A stretch of DNA of 64,000 bases from Branchiostoma lanceolatum (GCF_035083965.1 NC_089723.1:930001-994000), one strand, 5' to 3'; positions 23,687 through 35,867 are shown, numbered from the stretch's first letter. Made by a program: numbers and translations. The notes: a model not told the origin generated them from the letters alone.

Positions 23687-26600
23687 TCACATGGGCGCAG
23701 CCACCTGAACTCCTTCCTCCACCCCAGGCATGCCTGCATCTGCTAACAGGGAAGACAAAGTTAGATACCCAAAAATTCCTTCTGTTTTTCCGAAGTATTG
23801 TCTGGGCTAACAAGCAAATCACGATTTCAGATTCAAGAAAGAAAAGTCGGATGAGATATCACGTAAAACAATGGCGTACCATGCATCTGTACATCTCCCT
23901 TCTCCTGGTCCTCTGGCTCCTCATCATCTTCTTCCTCCTCTTCATCATTGTCATTGTCATCGTCATCTTCGTCCTCACCCCCATCTATGTCATCACCATC
24001 CTCCTCACCTTCATCACCCTCATCACCATCACCTGTCAATGCACCATCACCACGGTTACCACCACCACCATCCTCCTCATCACTGTAATCCTCCTCATCT
24101 ATCCCAGCATTCACCGCCCTATCTACATCACCTTTAGCACCGAGCACATGTTCGTCAAGCCTGTCATAGTCAGCATCATCACCCACCAGTCGTGCATCAC
24201 CCTGCTCATCCTTGTAATCATCATCATCATCCAAATTATCGTCATCATCATCCAAATTATCATCATCATCATCCAAATTATCATCATCATCATCCAAATT
24301 ATCATCATCCATATCATCATCATCATCATCCTTATAGTCATCACCAGCATCCCCATCACTCTGTTCCTCGTCCTTTGCTACCCGGTAACCCTGATCATCC
24401 CCCTCCTTTACTTTCACCACTTTCCCGCCATTGTCATAGAATATCCCATCTGCCTCTCCCTCCTGCTCCTTGTCCCCCTCCCCCCCGTGGTTCGAGTACC
24501 CCCCCTCCCCCTCGGACAGGTTAGTGCCGCCACCCTGCTCACCATCACCCCCCTGCATGTCCAGGTCTCTGTCGGCGTCAGCGACCTGCGGAACGATCTG
24601 GTTGTCATGGTAATACTCCTGCGCCCCCTCGTTCTCCTCCTTGATGATCTGCTGGTTCTGCTCATCCGCAGCCTGCTCGTCGTCGGGGATCTCGTTGTTG
24701 CCGATGTGGTCTTCGTCCGCACCTTCATCATCCTCATTGTACTCAACATTGTCTCCGTCTCCACGACCTCCTGTAAGAAAAATGCTGTCATTGCCTGGCA
24801 AAGATAGCTACTATTAATACAGGGTGGAACACACCAGTACGGAGATGGTAACAACGAATGCTAGGTTTCACAGCTGTATCAGAGATGCCACAAACACCAT
24901 GTATCTGCTGACTGGGTGTACAACTCTTCACTTGTTACATCGTTACCTGGCATAGATGGTGATTAAACTATTACAAGGTAACACACGTCACCAGTTCAAA
25001 GGTAGTGAAGTGGTCTTGTGACTAGGGTTTTTATATATGGTTCTGGGTTCAAATCCCTTGCAGGCCCCTATGTTATGCCCTTGGGAAAGGCACTTTACAC
25101 CAATTTCCTCACTGGGCTCGGTACTGAAAATGAGTACCTTAGGCCTCGATTAGGGACGTCCTTTTGGATGGGACGTAAAGTCAGAGGTCCTGTGTTTGAG
25201 TAGAGACACCCCTCGAGCATGTTACAGAACCCAACACACTTATCAAAAAGAGTTGGGGTCCATCCCGGTGTGAGTGGTTGAAACCTTAATCTCACACAGC
25301 TTGTATTTACTGTACAAAATTGGTTTTTTTTAAAAAGTAAAGTGGATTCATTCCTCAAGCTAACCCACATCTTTCACACCGCAGTGTTCCCCTCAGTAAG
25401 ACATCTGGAGCCGTGTAGTTCCCGTTTCCCGGCTTTAGATGTCTTACTGAGGGACTGCGGTGTGAAAGATGTTTGTTAGCTTGAGGAATGAATCCACTCT
25501 ACTTACTATAAAAAACTGGTTTGTTTACCTTGCTGCAGCTCCTCTCTTATTAAAAAGAGTTGGGATCCATCCCGGTGTGAGTGGTTGAAACCTTAGCCTT
25601 ACGCAGCTTGTTCTTACTATACAGAACTGGTTTGTTTGTTTGTTTGTTTCATTGGGATCTACATTAGTGTAAAATTTTTTAATAATCTTACGCTATTCTT
25701 CCTGAAGTCCATACATTAAATACATTGAAATCAAAATACAAGGAAGAAAACATATACAAATGTTATGACCAAATTCAAATGTGATACACGATATCTTCAA
25801 TTGACATGTACAGACTGTAATGAAAGTTTGTTTACCATGGTGCAGCTCCTCCCCGTTGTCCTCCCCAGCGTGCCCCCCCTCCAGATGCTCCTCCTGAACC
25901 AGCTCATCTCCGACATGTTCTCCTAGAACCCCCTCCTCCGCAGCATGACCCCCCTCAAGGTGCTCCCCCTGCTCCTCGGCTGGACCCCCCTCCTCTGCCC
26001 TCTCCCCTGCATCACCCCCCTCCTGGAACATGGTGTCCTTAGCCTCATCCTGTGGGGCAGGTGTGGACAGGTGAGTACAGGTACATACAGGTGAGTTATA
26101 GAATAGACAAGTTTTAACAGGCTAGCTTTTCAGCCCTCCTAACTTACAGTCCAAAGAGTCTGAGTTACAGAATTTTTTTAGAATAAGAATCTATCCTAAA
26201 CACTGTCAACTACGCTGTTAAAAGCATAGCCTAAAGAACTAGCTATTCCATTAACTATCCATTCCATTCTAAAGAAATAGCAATTCCATTCTAAAGAACT
26301 AGAAATTCTGTTCTAAAGAACAAGCCATTCCATTCTAAAGAACTAGCCATTCCATTCTAAAGAACTAGACATTCCATTCTAAAGAACTATCCATTCCATT
26401 CTAAAGAACTAGCCATTCCATTCTAAAGTACTAGCCATTCCATTCTAAAGAACTAGACATTCCATTCTAAAGAACTATCCATTCCATTCTAAAGAACTAG
26501 CCATTCCATTCTAAAGAACTAGCCATTCCATTCTAAAGAACTAGCCATTCCATCTAGAGAACTAGCCATTCCATTCTAAAGAACTAGCCATTCTATTCTA

Positions 26601-29600
26601 AAGAACTAGCCATTCCATTCTAAAGAACTAGCCATTCCATTCTAAAGAACTAGCAATTCCGTTCTAAAGAACCATTCCATTCTAAAGAACTAGCCATTCC
26701 ATTCTAGAAGTAGCATTTAGTAGGGTACACAGCTGCAACTCTTCAAACAAGCAAAACAGGAGATGTGTTTCACAAACAGTGGTGTGTGTCCAGAGCCTAG
26801 GACAGCTCGAAAAATTTCTACAAGTTTCTCCCTACAATCTCAAATGGAACAGCCCTAAGCTACAAGTACGAATACGGTAGGAGGGAGGAAAGGTCCACAC
26901 AGTGCAGTTGGAGGGGGTTCTCACAGGCAATGCAACTACAGTGTAAAATAAGTGTCCGGGAAGTAAAGGGCATGTTCAGTACCACCAAAGGCAACTCAGG
27001 GGAGTGTTATCAAAGAAGATTTTTCTCTGGCTTGGTGTTATTGTTATGCCAGCACAACAGAGGCAAAACAGGAAAGGAAGAGGGAAGAACAGGCAGAAAG
27101 ATTTAAGAGAAAAGTTGCATGGCAGGGTTCATACGTTTGTCCCCACAAAATTTTGCAATCTGTATAACCCTTACAGGGGTTTTTAGTGCTTCTAGGGAGT
27201 GATACATTTCCAGTAAAAAGGCATTTTTTTCAGAGCCTAAGAGAGATTTTGTCACAGCCATCTCATCTGACTTGTTAAGGTCTTAAACAGCAGTCTACAG
27301 AAGAGCCATTTACTGGTGTGGTCTTTCTGAAGCAGACGGCTGTTAGTGAGTATGAGAAGTGTAATTTTGGTAAAATGCAATTTTCTCTCTCAGCTCATTA
27401 ATCTATCTTGACCTCTTGCTGATTTTTCCCTTGAAAATTTTTGAGGACCAAGAAGTAAATTGGTGTGGCCTTCCTGCAGACAGCAGATTGGGAGCCTAAG
27501 AAGTAAGAAGAGATCGAGTATGAACCCAAGGCAGTGAGGTGTTAGCGTGTATGACCCCAAGGCAGTGAGAGGTTAGCGTGTATGAACCCCTGTGTGAGGC
27601 AGTGAGAGGTTAGCGAAAGCCACGACACGCCTGCACACGGCTGGACCTGTGGTTGGTCCCCTTCCTCCTCCCCATCACCGTAAACGTAATCCTCAGCACG
27701 ATCTACATCTCCATCCTCATCCTCATCTTCTTCATCTACAGCGTAATCATCATCATCATCATCCACCTGCTCATCTCCTCCCTCCTGCTGCCCCTCCTCC
27801 CCAGCTTCAGCAGCATCACCTGTGGAGGAAACATGTTTATATTTATAAACAGTCTGGACATATTTTTGACATGTTCATTACAGTATCTATCAAACAGCAA
27901 GAAAATTGATTGGCCGATGAGTCTGCAAGTAGTCTAAATGACATTTTCAGTAGTTACACAGCCAATGTAATCTCGATTATCACAATTTGTGGGGACTGGC
28001 CAATATCTACAGGTTATCCAGCCGTGTTGAATATGGTAGGGTAGATTTTCAGGCTAAAAATTTGCGCAACGGAAAGTATTTCTGTTGGCAGACAGAAGGT
28101 TATGTGAGGTCATCTCACATGACCCCTACTGATGCACTTTGACCTGTGCCCTACCCCGTTCCCAGAACCCCCTGCCCACCTTCCTGACCCTGTTCCGTCT
28201 CCCCAGCCCCAGGCGGCTGGACGTTCACCACCCCCTCCTGCCCCTCTGCTGGTGCAGCGGCTCCCCCTTGCAGTTCCTGTTGGTCCGCCAGCTGCTGCTG
28301 CACCCCGTGGACTGCCTGATGCCTGGATAACAACACAAGCAACACAGCTACTGAGTAAGCTCTGTTTTTCAAAATCTCTCTTTCCTGATACGCAAGGTAA
28401 CAGTTACTCAAGTAAAATTTGGAAACAGTCAGACATTTAAGACAGCATCTGCTGTCTTTCTTCAGTGATTCGGAAGAGACGTAAAATGGGGGTCCCGTGT
28501 TAAAGGAGGTGCCTCGAGCGCGTTATAACAGCCTCATTTCTCAGAAATGGGTACCTACTGGCTGTAATAATACAACTTGGTGAATTAAAGGACAAACTAG
28601 AGTTTCAAGGTTTAAACAAAAACTCTGGAACTATTACCTTGCGTATAATATTACCTGAATGTCTAACCTATCTCTTTCTTGATAATTCTGTCTAATTCCA
28701 GCTGTACAACCTAGGATTTATCAACAGATCTCTCCTCAAGTGCCTACTGGTATACATGTAGATGAACTCTAGCACACAACTGTAGGGGACTACACGGTAC
28801 AGGAAGACAGTTCCAGTTGGGACATACTTCTCAGTCTCTCCTGTAACATTTTGTACATTGTACAATTCACTCTGGTTCCTAGCATCTGTGGACCATGTCA
28901 GGCCAGCGATGATCGGCTGTTCCTGTGCGGCTGACGTGTTTCCCCGCCATTCCATCTGCGTTGTGTCCAGGGTAGCATTTCTGTGCTCAGAGAGGAGTAG
29001 TGGTGCCGACATGTTCTCCTGTGGATATTCCCACTGGTCCCTGTGTGTGGCAGGTGGTACCAGACTTGTGATGCAGGTCGGGAGACAGTGATGCCATCTC
29101 CTTGCCAAATTTCAGTTCATTTGGTTTAAATACCAAGGCAAAGGAACCAAAAATATACATTTTTGGTCCAAAATAGCAAAAATCCCAAATTGAATGATTT
29201 TGAAGTGATGTACCCCATGAGGTTTGTCTGTTTGTTTGTTTGCAGAGATGATGTGCGGTTGATACAGGAGTGTTGTGATGGTTGACACAGCATCCTTTAC
29301 AGACTCTGACTTTGAATCCTTGAAAAGGCCTCTGCTACTACCATAAATCTAGAACTTTTGCGGTGGTTTTTTTATCACAGTGACCCCTCCAATGGCAATT
29401 CAATGACTGCAAATATACATCTCCAATGTATTACTTCTGTACTACAGAATTGTTTCAATCACAAACTAAAAACACAGCAAAAACCTCCTCCCCCGTCCTA
29501 CTGTGAAATAAAGCCACTGCAAAAATAAATGAATTTGCAGTAATATGACTGTTTACAATTAGCCATCACTATACAGGTCGACCATAGGATATTGGACCTC

Positions 29601-32600
29601 AATTGCAAGGTCAGAGGTCATGTGGCCTTGAAAGCTGGACCCACCTGATATTCGCTGCCAGGTTCTGCTGGTTGACCTGGTTCATCTGGACAACCCTATT
29701 GTGCAGCTGCGCCTCCTGTTGGTCCTGGTTGGGAACTGCACCTCCTGCAGCTGCAAGACAATATTATAGTTCAAACATGTCAGATGTTTGCTTCCAACAT
29801 CCATGACAAACAAGAACTAGCACATTTCATATCACACCAAATTTGAACATAATTCAAGATTTTCCTCTGAAATATAACAAATTAACAGAACATATGATAC
29901 AGAGTTAGATATGAATGGTTTACGTCTGACAAGTTATTTGGTTTGATCTTGTTGCCGCCATGTGCATGTGAAGCTAGTGTGTTATGTCAAAGGGTGATTA
30001 TGGCGGCCAACCAATTCAAATTCAGATGTTATAACTGTTACTCCTCTGGCGCCGTGTTTCCAGTGACTAACGCCGACGCAGGATCGACAAGGAACCCAAA
30101 GTGCGGGACCGGACGATTTTATTGACAAGTTCTTATTCCGATGTTGTACAACTGCCCAGCACGCATGCGCACGTGCTGGGACCGTACCATTCTTTTTTTT
30201 AAATCAATTTGTAAGAGCCTGATCTTGCCATCGATTTACGAAGAAAGGCGTCTTAATTGTTACTGTAGCAGCATTTCTTCACCCTAGGTCAGAAACATCA
30301 ATGCTCGAGACAAGTATTGACTTCACTGACCCATTAGGAGAAGCAGGGGTTACGAAGGCTGCTCAGGAAATTCCCCACCCCATTTAGACAGGAATGTTTT
30401 GGGTCCACTCACACCGGGGCATGCCCCTGCTCTTTTTCGAAAGATGTGGTGGGTTCTTTTACGTGCTCAAGGTGTGACTCTCCTCAAACACGGGACCTCC
30501 ATACAACGTCCTATTCTTACACAGGGGTGTTTCTACATCGCTACAATAAAACATCTAGATTCCTGCCCTGAAACCTTTTCATCACGTCCAGTGGACAGCA
30601 GTGACTCGTGCCTTACCTAGCTGCCCTGCAGGGGTGTTTCTACATCGCTACAATAAAACATCTAGATTCCTGCCCTGAAACCTTTTCATCACGTCCAGTG
30701 TACAGCAGTGACTCGTGCCTTACCTAGCTGCCCTGCAGGGGTGTTTCTACATCGCTACAATAAAACATCTAGATTCCTGCCCTGAAACCTTTTCATCACG
30801 TCCAGTGGACAGCAGTGACTCGTGCCTTACCTAGCTGCCCTGCAGGGGTGTTTCTACATCGCTACAATAAAACATCTAGATTCCTGCCCTGAAACCTTTT
30901 CATCACGTCCAGTGTACAGCAGTGACTCGTGCCTTACCTAGCTGCCCTGCAGGGGTGTTTCTACATCGCTACAATAAAACATCTAGATTCCTGCCCTGAA
31001 ACCTTTTCATCACGTCCAGTGGACAGCAGTGACTTGTGCCTTACCTAGCTGCCCTGCAGGGGTGTTTCTACATCGCTACAATAAAACATCTAGATTCCTG
31101 CCCTGAAACCTTTTCATCACGTCCAGTGGACAGCAGTGACTCGTGCCTTACCTAGCTGCCCTGCAGGGGTGTTTCTACATCGCTACAATAAAACATCTAG
31201 ATTCCTGCCCTGAAACCTTTTCATCACGTCCAGCGGACAGCAGTGAATGATGCCTTACCTAGCTGCCCTGCAGACTGCGGAGCCTGCTTCTGTGCTGCGT
31301 TGTACATGGCCTGCAGCTGAGCGTACCTGCCCGCGACATCGCGTAACTTCCCGTCACACTCCTCATTGGCTGCCTCCAGCTGCTGCTTGCACTGCATGCT
31401 GGGAATGAATGGCAGACCGTCGGGTGAGCAACAGTTACCACAACTGCTGGCACAGAACACTCGCCAACAAGCGAAAAGCCAACTTTATAACTTTATTGGC
31501 CAAAATTTATAATAATTCTACAACTGCAGAGAAGCTAGAAAAGTAAATTTCAATCCTTTATCAAATGTGTTTCAAAAGTTTGCTTGAAAGTTGAAAAAGC
31601 CTCTACGCTACCAGGAGAGGGAAGATGGAGAGGAAAACAGGGATATGTTATCTTTTGTCTGACTCTTGCTTTATTTCATGGTCATGTTTGACTTGCATCT
31701 TGTTTTATTAAGTTTCCAATTCAGATGGTTAACTTTATGTTACTTGAAGTATGAAGCAAACAAACGTCTCCATCCTGACCTGGTGTACTCCAATTTCTCC
31801 TGAACTTTCCTGTCGTTGTCCTGCTGCTGTTGTTGCATCTCTTCTGCCAGCGCATTGTGTTGTCCTTGTAACTCTTGGAAACGAGCTGAACAAACAAACA
31901 AACAAGTAAATAAACATGTTGCCAAAGTAGCATGAGATTCTAAACACTGAAACATCAGTCCAGGATAAAACGACATGGGACTCAGTTTGATGGAGGCAAA
32001 AGTTACAAATGTAAGGTGATGGATCATGCTAGCTAAACCGAAACAAAACCTAAAACCTAAACCAAGAATCTACTGTGTTTGCTTTCATTATAACCTTCAG
32101 TCTGCCTATTTCGCATCAAATTTGTATTTGTTAAGGTGTTAGGCTGCAGGGAGAAGGTTGTCTTGTTTCTTTCACTGTTTTCAGGGTCACCTCTGTACCA
32201 TGAACTTATCATCACCATATGAAAACCATGTAGTAATTATTTATGATCCCTTCACACATCCGTTCTGTAAATCACTTGCGGCCACCGTGAAGTTAAAGTT
32301 CAGTGAAAATGTCCATTTTCCTACACCGTGAAAGGTTTGCTACCGTGAAGATGAAGTGAATTTCAGTAGCCATCTGAAGGGGATGTAGAACAAGGGACTG
32401 CATTTTTAGATACATCAAGAAGCCTTTTTTTCAAACAGACGTTGAGTTTTCCCCTGATCTCACCTTGTAAACTGTCCAGCTCTTTTCTGGCTCCAGAAGC
32501 CTCCGCCTCGACGGTTCCCTGAAACAACAAAGTCAGACTTTCATACAGACAAGGACAAACCATAGCGTATCATAGGAAAGTTGTCAACATCTGTATCTTT

Positions 32601-35600
32601 ATAGCCAGTATAACAACCATTCGGCGTAACACACCAGCCTAGCAGGCACGCGGCCAGCAGCAGCTGGTTATGTTACCCTGAACGGCCTGTCACACCTAGT
32701 CTTTGCACATCTGACTGCAACCGTTCTTTAAAGCTATCTAGTGAGGATGCTCCTATTGTACTTGATGACAGTTCCATTCTACTATCAATGGTCGGAAAAT
32801 ACGAATTTTTGAACAGAACAACATCAACTATAAATATAATATAGTTAAACACAAAATCGTCAAAGATAACCAGTGGCAAAAATCTGACAACTTTTTTTGG
32901 TAGTTTTAAAGAAAATTTGGAGTTAACAATACAGGGCTTACGGGAACAGGTCCTTCACTGTAATACTCTAAGTCTTAAAACTTTTGTCGTTGTTTTACTT
33001 TTGCGGTTTTCATGGTGACCTCTCAGCTACAAATTCATGACAACATAAATATGCATTATCAAATATTAATAATTAAGTCATAAATTCAAAACATGGCTAA
33101 AACCTCCTTTTCTGACCTACCTCGAAATCGAAATAAAACAACGCGAAAGTAAATGGATCTGGCCTGGGTGCCATCCCTTTTTCTACCGGGGGCTCCTACA
33201 CTTGCTACTTAGTGTTACATGGCGAGTGTAGGGGCCCCCGATCGAAATAGGATGGCACCCAGGCTAAAACGAATTGACAAGTTGCACATGTACTTGCATG
33301 ACCAGTGTGTGTCTGTGACGCTGATATGTAAGGCCAAAGTGCAGCTTATGTGGCCAGTACAGATGAATGCTATATGTTATTGGCCATGACTTCGCCTGAC
33401 ACCACAGCCCAGGTTCAACATGTGTTACTGATGACACATCTGCACCTGATAAGTCTTGGTTACAGGTATCTACAACTTACAAGTCTCCAGTCTGGGAACC
33501 ATTCTTGTTAGTGCTGTGTACCTAAACTCTGGACCTAAGGCCACACCAATTTGATTTCTTGGTTAACAGAATTTTTAAAAAAAATGCTAGATTGCAAAAT
33601 CAACAGAATCTCAAAGGAAATTTTGTACTTTGGTGCACACAGTTTCAGGGAGTGAACAGGGTCAGGTGCAAGTTTTCACACCAGCCTTCTGTTTTCATGA
33701 TTTTTTTTTTATACAAAGTTTAAATTTTAAAATTTAGATCGTGAAATTTGCACTGTAAAAAGATGAAAACATTGCTATTTTTGTGTTTAATACTGATTTT
33801 TTTGTTAACTACTGACTGTATATAATTTTGTATGTACGTCATGAATGTTTTTAAAATTGTATGTCAACTTTATGTCAACATGGAATTTAACATGTGCCAT
33901 GGGTTCAGGTCAGGACTTGAATCCACACATGAACCTGAGCATGAGTTTATGCATGCAGCACTCATCATCGTATGCTTACAATCATTCCAGTTCTCACTCA
34001 CTCACCACAGACAGACACAGCTACATAATCAAACCACTTGAAGGAGTAGACAAACATGTTTCTTTCCTGTGTCAACACATTTGTCTTCAGATCTAGATGT
34101 TTTCTAAAACTTGTATCAATGACAGTTCTACTTCTAGAGAGTATCTAAAGGGTTCTCACTTCTCATGGAATGATTCCTATAACTTAGCATAAGTTATAAC
34201 TAACCAAATACATTGTATGGGTTACACTATAGAACAATGAATGAACTTTTGTGCTTCAAATCTGAGGCTAATTTACTAGTAGTTGCCAGTGAATTTCCAC
34301 CCTGATTTGAAAACTGGTTGTGTCTGTATGTACAGATTTTAGTTTTTACCACCAAACCAGGGCAGAATTACTCTTGTCATGTAGGCCTGTTTGTCTTTCA
34401 AAGGAGTTAGCCTGTTACTTTTTAGTCAAGGAAAACTGACCGCTCTACGCCACTGGATTTGAGTTGAGTTCTGTGTGTCTGTAACACGACCACCCATTAC
34501 TGGGTAAACATTACAACAGGAACCACTGTGAATCGTGGCACCATTAATTACAATAAATCTGTCCTATTCTCCTTTCAGTAGCCATAATGCTTCCTGTTCC
34601 ATTTCAGTTTTTCTAGGAAGAACAAGTGTAATTCTTTTAAGTCTTGACTGATCGATGAATAGTGGGACCAGAAAACATTTCTACTGGGCTATGATTATTG
34701 AATTAAATTGAATTATTTGACTAACGGCAAGGTTTTTAAGGATTGTTGAACGAAAGAAGTTTCAAATTGTAAGTTGTTGTGGGACACGATGAACTGTGAG
34801 ATGGTTTACAATTCAGTATGCTGAAAATTTACACAAAAACATAATTTATGACTTGTCTGATACATATTTAGGAATTTAATATCTTGCTTTCTTCTTCATT
34901 TCAAAACATTTTACATATCTGTATGTTACATGTACCTTTACATACAACAAAATAAAAGGTTTGTTAGTAATGTAACTGACATTTATAATGAAAATTCACT
35001 TCCTAGAAAAGGTGCCCTGTTCAGTGACCTGACCAGTTTTCGTTAACAAGAAGCAGACTTGGTTTAAAAAAACGAACAAAAAACAACAGCTAATTGATTT
35101 GAAACCATACAAAGAGAAAACAACTAACACATTTTAGACAAAAAATCGAAGTGAAAATTATGTCATCCTCGCCAAGTCTGCCAAACGTAACGTCTGCGGG
35201 TTTAATTGCCCCAGGCGATATTTCTGTTTATCACACGATCCATGTCCGGCCAGGTGACGTGTCAGTCGGTACGCATTGAAAATAAAACACACCTTTCCGC
35301 CTTACGTTTCACCAGGTTACCCACAAATTAACAATATGAACTATGCTGATTTAATAAAGTAACCAGTGGCAGATAGGAGTAATTTTCTCAGGCCGGTTGG
35401 GCAAGTTTGACGTCAGCTCCAGGCCGCCCCCCTCCCCACTCCTCTCTCTCCGCTAACATGTCTAACATCACCAAGCTCACCTTTTCTTGTCTCAGACTCT
35501 CCAACTGTTCCTGCGTATCCACAAGTTGCTGCTTGATGGTCCCCAGCTCAGAGTCTTTATTAGTAAACTTCGCCTTGCTGTCCTCCAGTTGTCTGTCCGT

Positions 35601-35837
35601 CTCCCGAACCCTCTGGATCAGCGCGTCGTTCCGGTTCTCCAGGCTGGTCTTCTTCAGGTTGTACAGCCGCAGTCTGTCCTCCAGGTCGCTAACGGAGTTC
35701 CTGAGCTCGCTGTTGGCGCTGGCCGAGTTCCAGTAGTTGTAGGCGAGGATGCTGATGACCACGAGCAGGGAGACGACCAGGAACGGAGGGGACCGGCCCG
35801 ACCGCAGGTAGCCTCGGCCATTGTGGGTGGACGCCAT
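23687..35837 (-). CDS. GOLM1/GOLM2-like: GOLM1/GOLM2-like Golgi membrane protein
   Basis: The exons, in transcript order on the minus strand, are 35837-35481, 32518-32464, 31885-31780, 31398-31259, 29750-29645, 28322-28180, 27819-27647, 26049-25836, 24770-23880 and 23739-23687. The phases agree throughout, giving 745 codons. The N-terminus NGRGYLRSGRSPP, a membrane segment at about 19-36 ending AYNYW, and the following coiled coil (about 40-215) match the GOLM (GP73/CASC4) family: type II Golgi proteins with a lumenal stem. I see no furin-type RxxR close after the membrane segment. Exons 6-9 form a Gln/Glu/Asp-rich tail with DNVEYNEDDEGADED and IPDDEQAAD, as in GOLM C-termini, but much longer than the 400-430 residues of the human proteins. 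A donor at 28155 would put exon 7 out of frame, so 28180 is used. A probable extra exon is listed separately. Confidence 0.85.
24219..24356 (-). repeat. Coding repeat: poly-Asp tract in GOLM exon 9
   Basis: The reading frame contains repeated NLDDDDD units (four in a row) flanked by YKDDDD-type sequence, residues about 575-620. The DNA is a (GAT)n-rich repeat, seen on plus as catcatcatccaaattat units. The open frame on the opposite strand across this region is a by-product of the repeat. Confidence 0.85.
25001..25290 (+). mobile_element. tRNA-derived SINE
   Basis: Box B gggttcaaatccc lies at 25045-25057, followed by a body with 'ttgggaaaggcactttacac' and 'atgagtacctta'. The tail is 'gttggggtccatcccggtgtgagtgg'. 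Its tail is repeated at 25545-25600, on the far side of the palindromic element at 25338-25505. A related minus-strand copy is at 30380-30525. It lies in GOLM intron 8. Confidence 0.75.
25338..25505. mobile_element. Palindromic MITE-like element (family shared with 38964-39122)
   Basis: Inverted ends of about 60 bp begin (gtaga)gtggattcattcctcaagctaac and include 'acatctttcacaccgcagt'. The copy at 38964-39122 in the creatine kinase gene has the same termini and the same internal 'cagatgtctta' block. These define a dispersed family. Confidence 0.9.
25517..25547 (-). repeat. Decayed copy of the GOLM exon 8 donor junction
   Basis: 'gtttgtttacc..g.tgcagctcctc' at about 25519 matches the true exon 8 end and donor at 25827-25850. 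On the minus strand it reads exon-like sequence followed by gtaaac. It is short, so a chance match cannot be excluded. Confidence 0.45.
26226..26708. repeat. Minisatellite, 22-bp unit, about 20 copies
   Basis: The unit is 'ccattccattctaaagaactag' in a head-to-tail array, with a few shortened or substituted units at the borders. It lies in the GOLM intron between exons 7 and 8 and is not coding. Confidence 0.95.
28485..28575 (+). mobile_element. 5'-truncated SINE (family of 9572-9806)
   Basis: It retains 'ggaggtgcctcgagcgcgtt', 'aacagcctcatt' and 'gggtacctactggctgtaat', which match the 3' part of the SINE at 9572-9806. The tRNA head is missing. Confidence 0.6.
28828..29040 (-). CDS. Probable additional (cassette) exon of GOLM, 71 codons
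   Basis: Between GOLM exons 5 and 6 the minus strand has an acceptor (ccacacacag) above 29040 and a donor GAGAA|GTATGT below 28828. The enclosed 213 nt are open in the frame demanded by exon 5 (phase 2) and leave phase 2, matching exon 6, so the exon can be included or skipped without a frameshift. The peptide (DQWEYPQENMSAPLLL...NVTGETE) has four N-glycosylation sequons (NAT, NTS, NQS, NVT), sensible for a lumenal stem. The open frame continues past the donor to 28692. No homologue is known to me; splice evidence is inferred. Confidence 0.5.
30380..30525 (-). mobile_element. SINE fragment (family of 25001-25290)
   Basis: On the minus strand it reads 'gaggtcccgtgtttgagga', '...gagcacgtaaaagaaccca' and 'catgccccggtgtgagtgg', the 3' part of the SINE at 25001-25290. 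It abuts the 107-bp array. Confidence 0.6.
30532..31258 (-). repeat. 107-bp minisatellite carrying copies of the GOLM exon 4 splice donor
   Basis: The array is nearly perfect, with exact 107-bp period. 'ccttacctagctgccctgca' occurs at 30611, 30718, 30825, 30932, 31039, 31146 and 31253. The last occurrence is the genuine 3' end and donor of GOLM exon 4 (exon boundary 31259). On the minus strand each unit reads TGCAGGGCAGCTAG|GTAAGG, so six intact donor copies follow the real one in the intron. Confidence 0.95.
32519..35480 (-). other. GOLM intron 1
   Basis: No exon is recognised. At about 32673-32860 the minus strand has a peptide, NSYFPTIDSRMELSSS then SSLDSFKERL, resembling the degraded C-terminal end of non-LTR reverse-transcriptase ORFs (low confidence). 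A palindromic element (33161-33265) and one end of the 21125-type element (33538-33575) are also here. Confidence 0.45.
33161..33265. mobile_element. Palindromic MITE-like element, about 105 bp
   Basis: Inverted ends of about 47 bp: left 'gcctgggtgccatcc', right 'ggatggcacccaggc', with 'gggggctcctacact'/'agtgtaggggccccc' inside. The termini resemble those of the element at 53139-53240 ('agcctgagtgtcatcctgtt'), so both belong to one broad family. Confidence 0.9.
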
Positions 35838-35867
35838 CTTGGAAATGTTACAGGGCACTGCTCATGC

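Noticed and set aside
23851-24807. 318-codon open frame on the plus strand
   Set aside because: It is the antisense of GOLM exon 9; the (GAT)n-type repeats lack stops in several frames. The plus product is a run of I/V/L/T from atc/gtc codons, and splice signals support the minus strand.
28155-28180. More distal donor (gtaggg at 28154) for GOLM exon 6
   Set aside because: It would leave phase 2, and exon 7 would then hit a TGA at once. The donor at 28180 gives phase 1 and an open exon 7.
28692-28827. Continuation of the open frame beyond the predicted GOLM cassette exon
   Set aside because: Although open to a TAG at the low end, no donor in the required phase with good consensus was found further on; the GTATGT donor at 28827 is preferred.
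30532-31258. CRISPR array
   Set aside because: Regular 107-bp spacing, but the entire unit repeats with no unique spacers, and the genome is eukaryotic.
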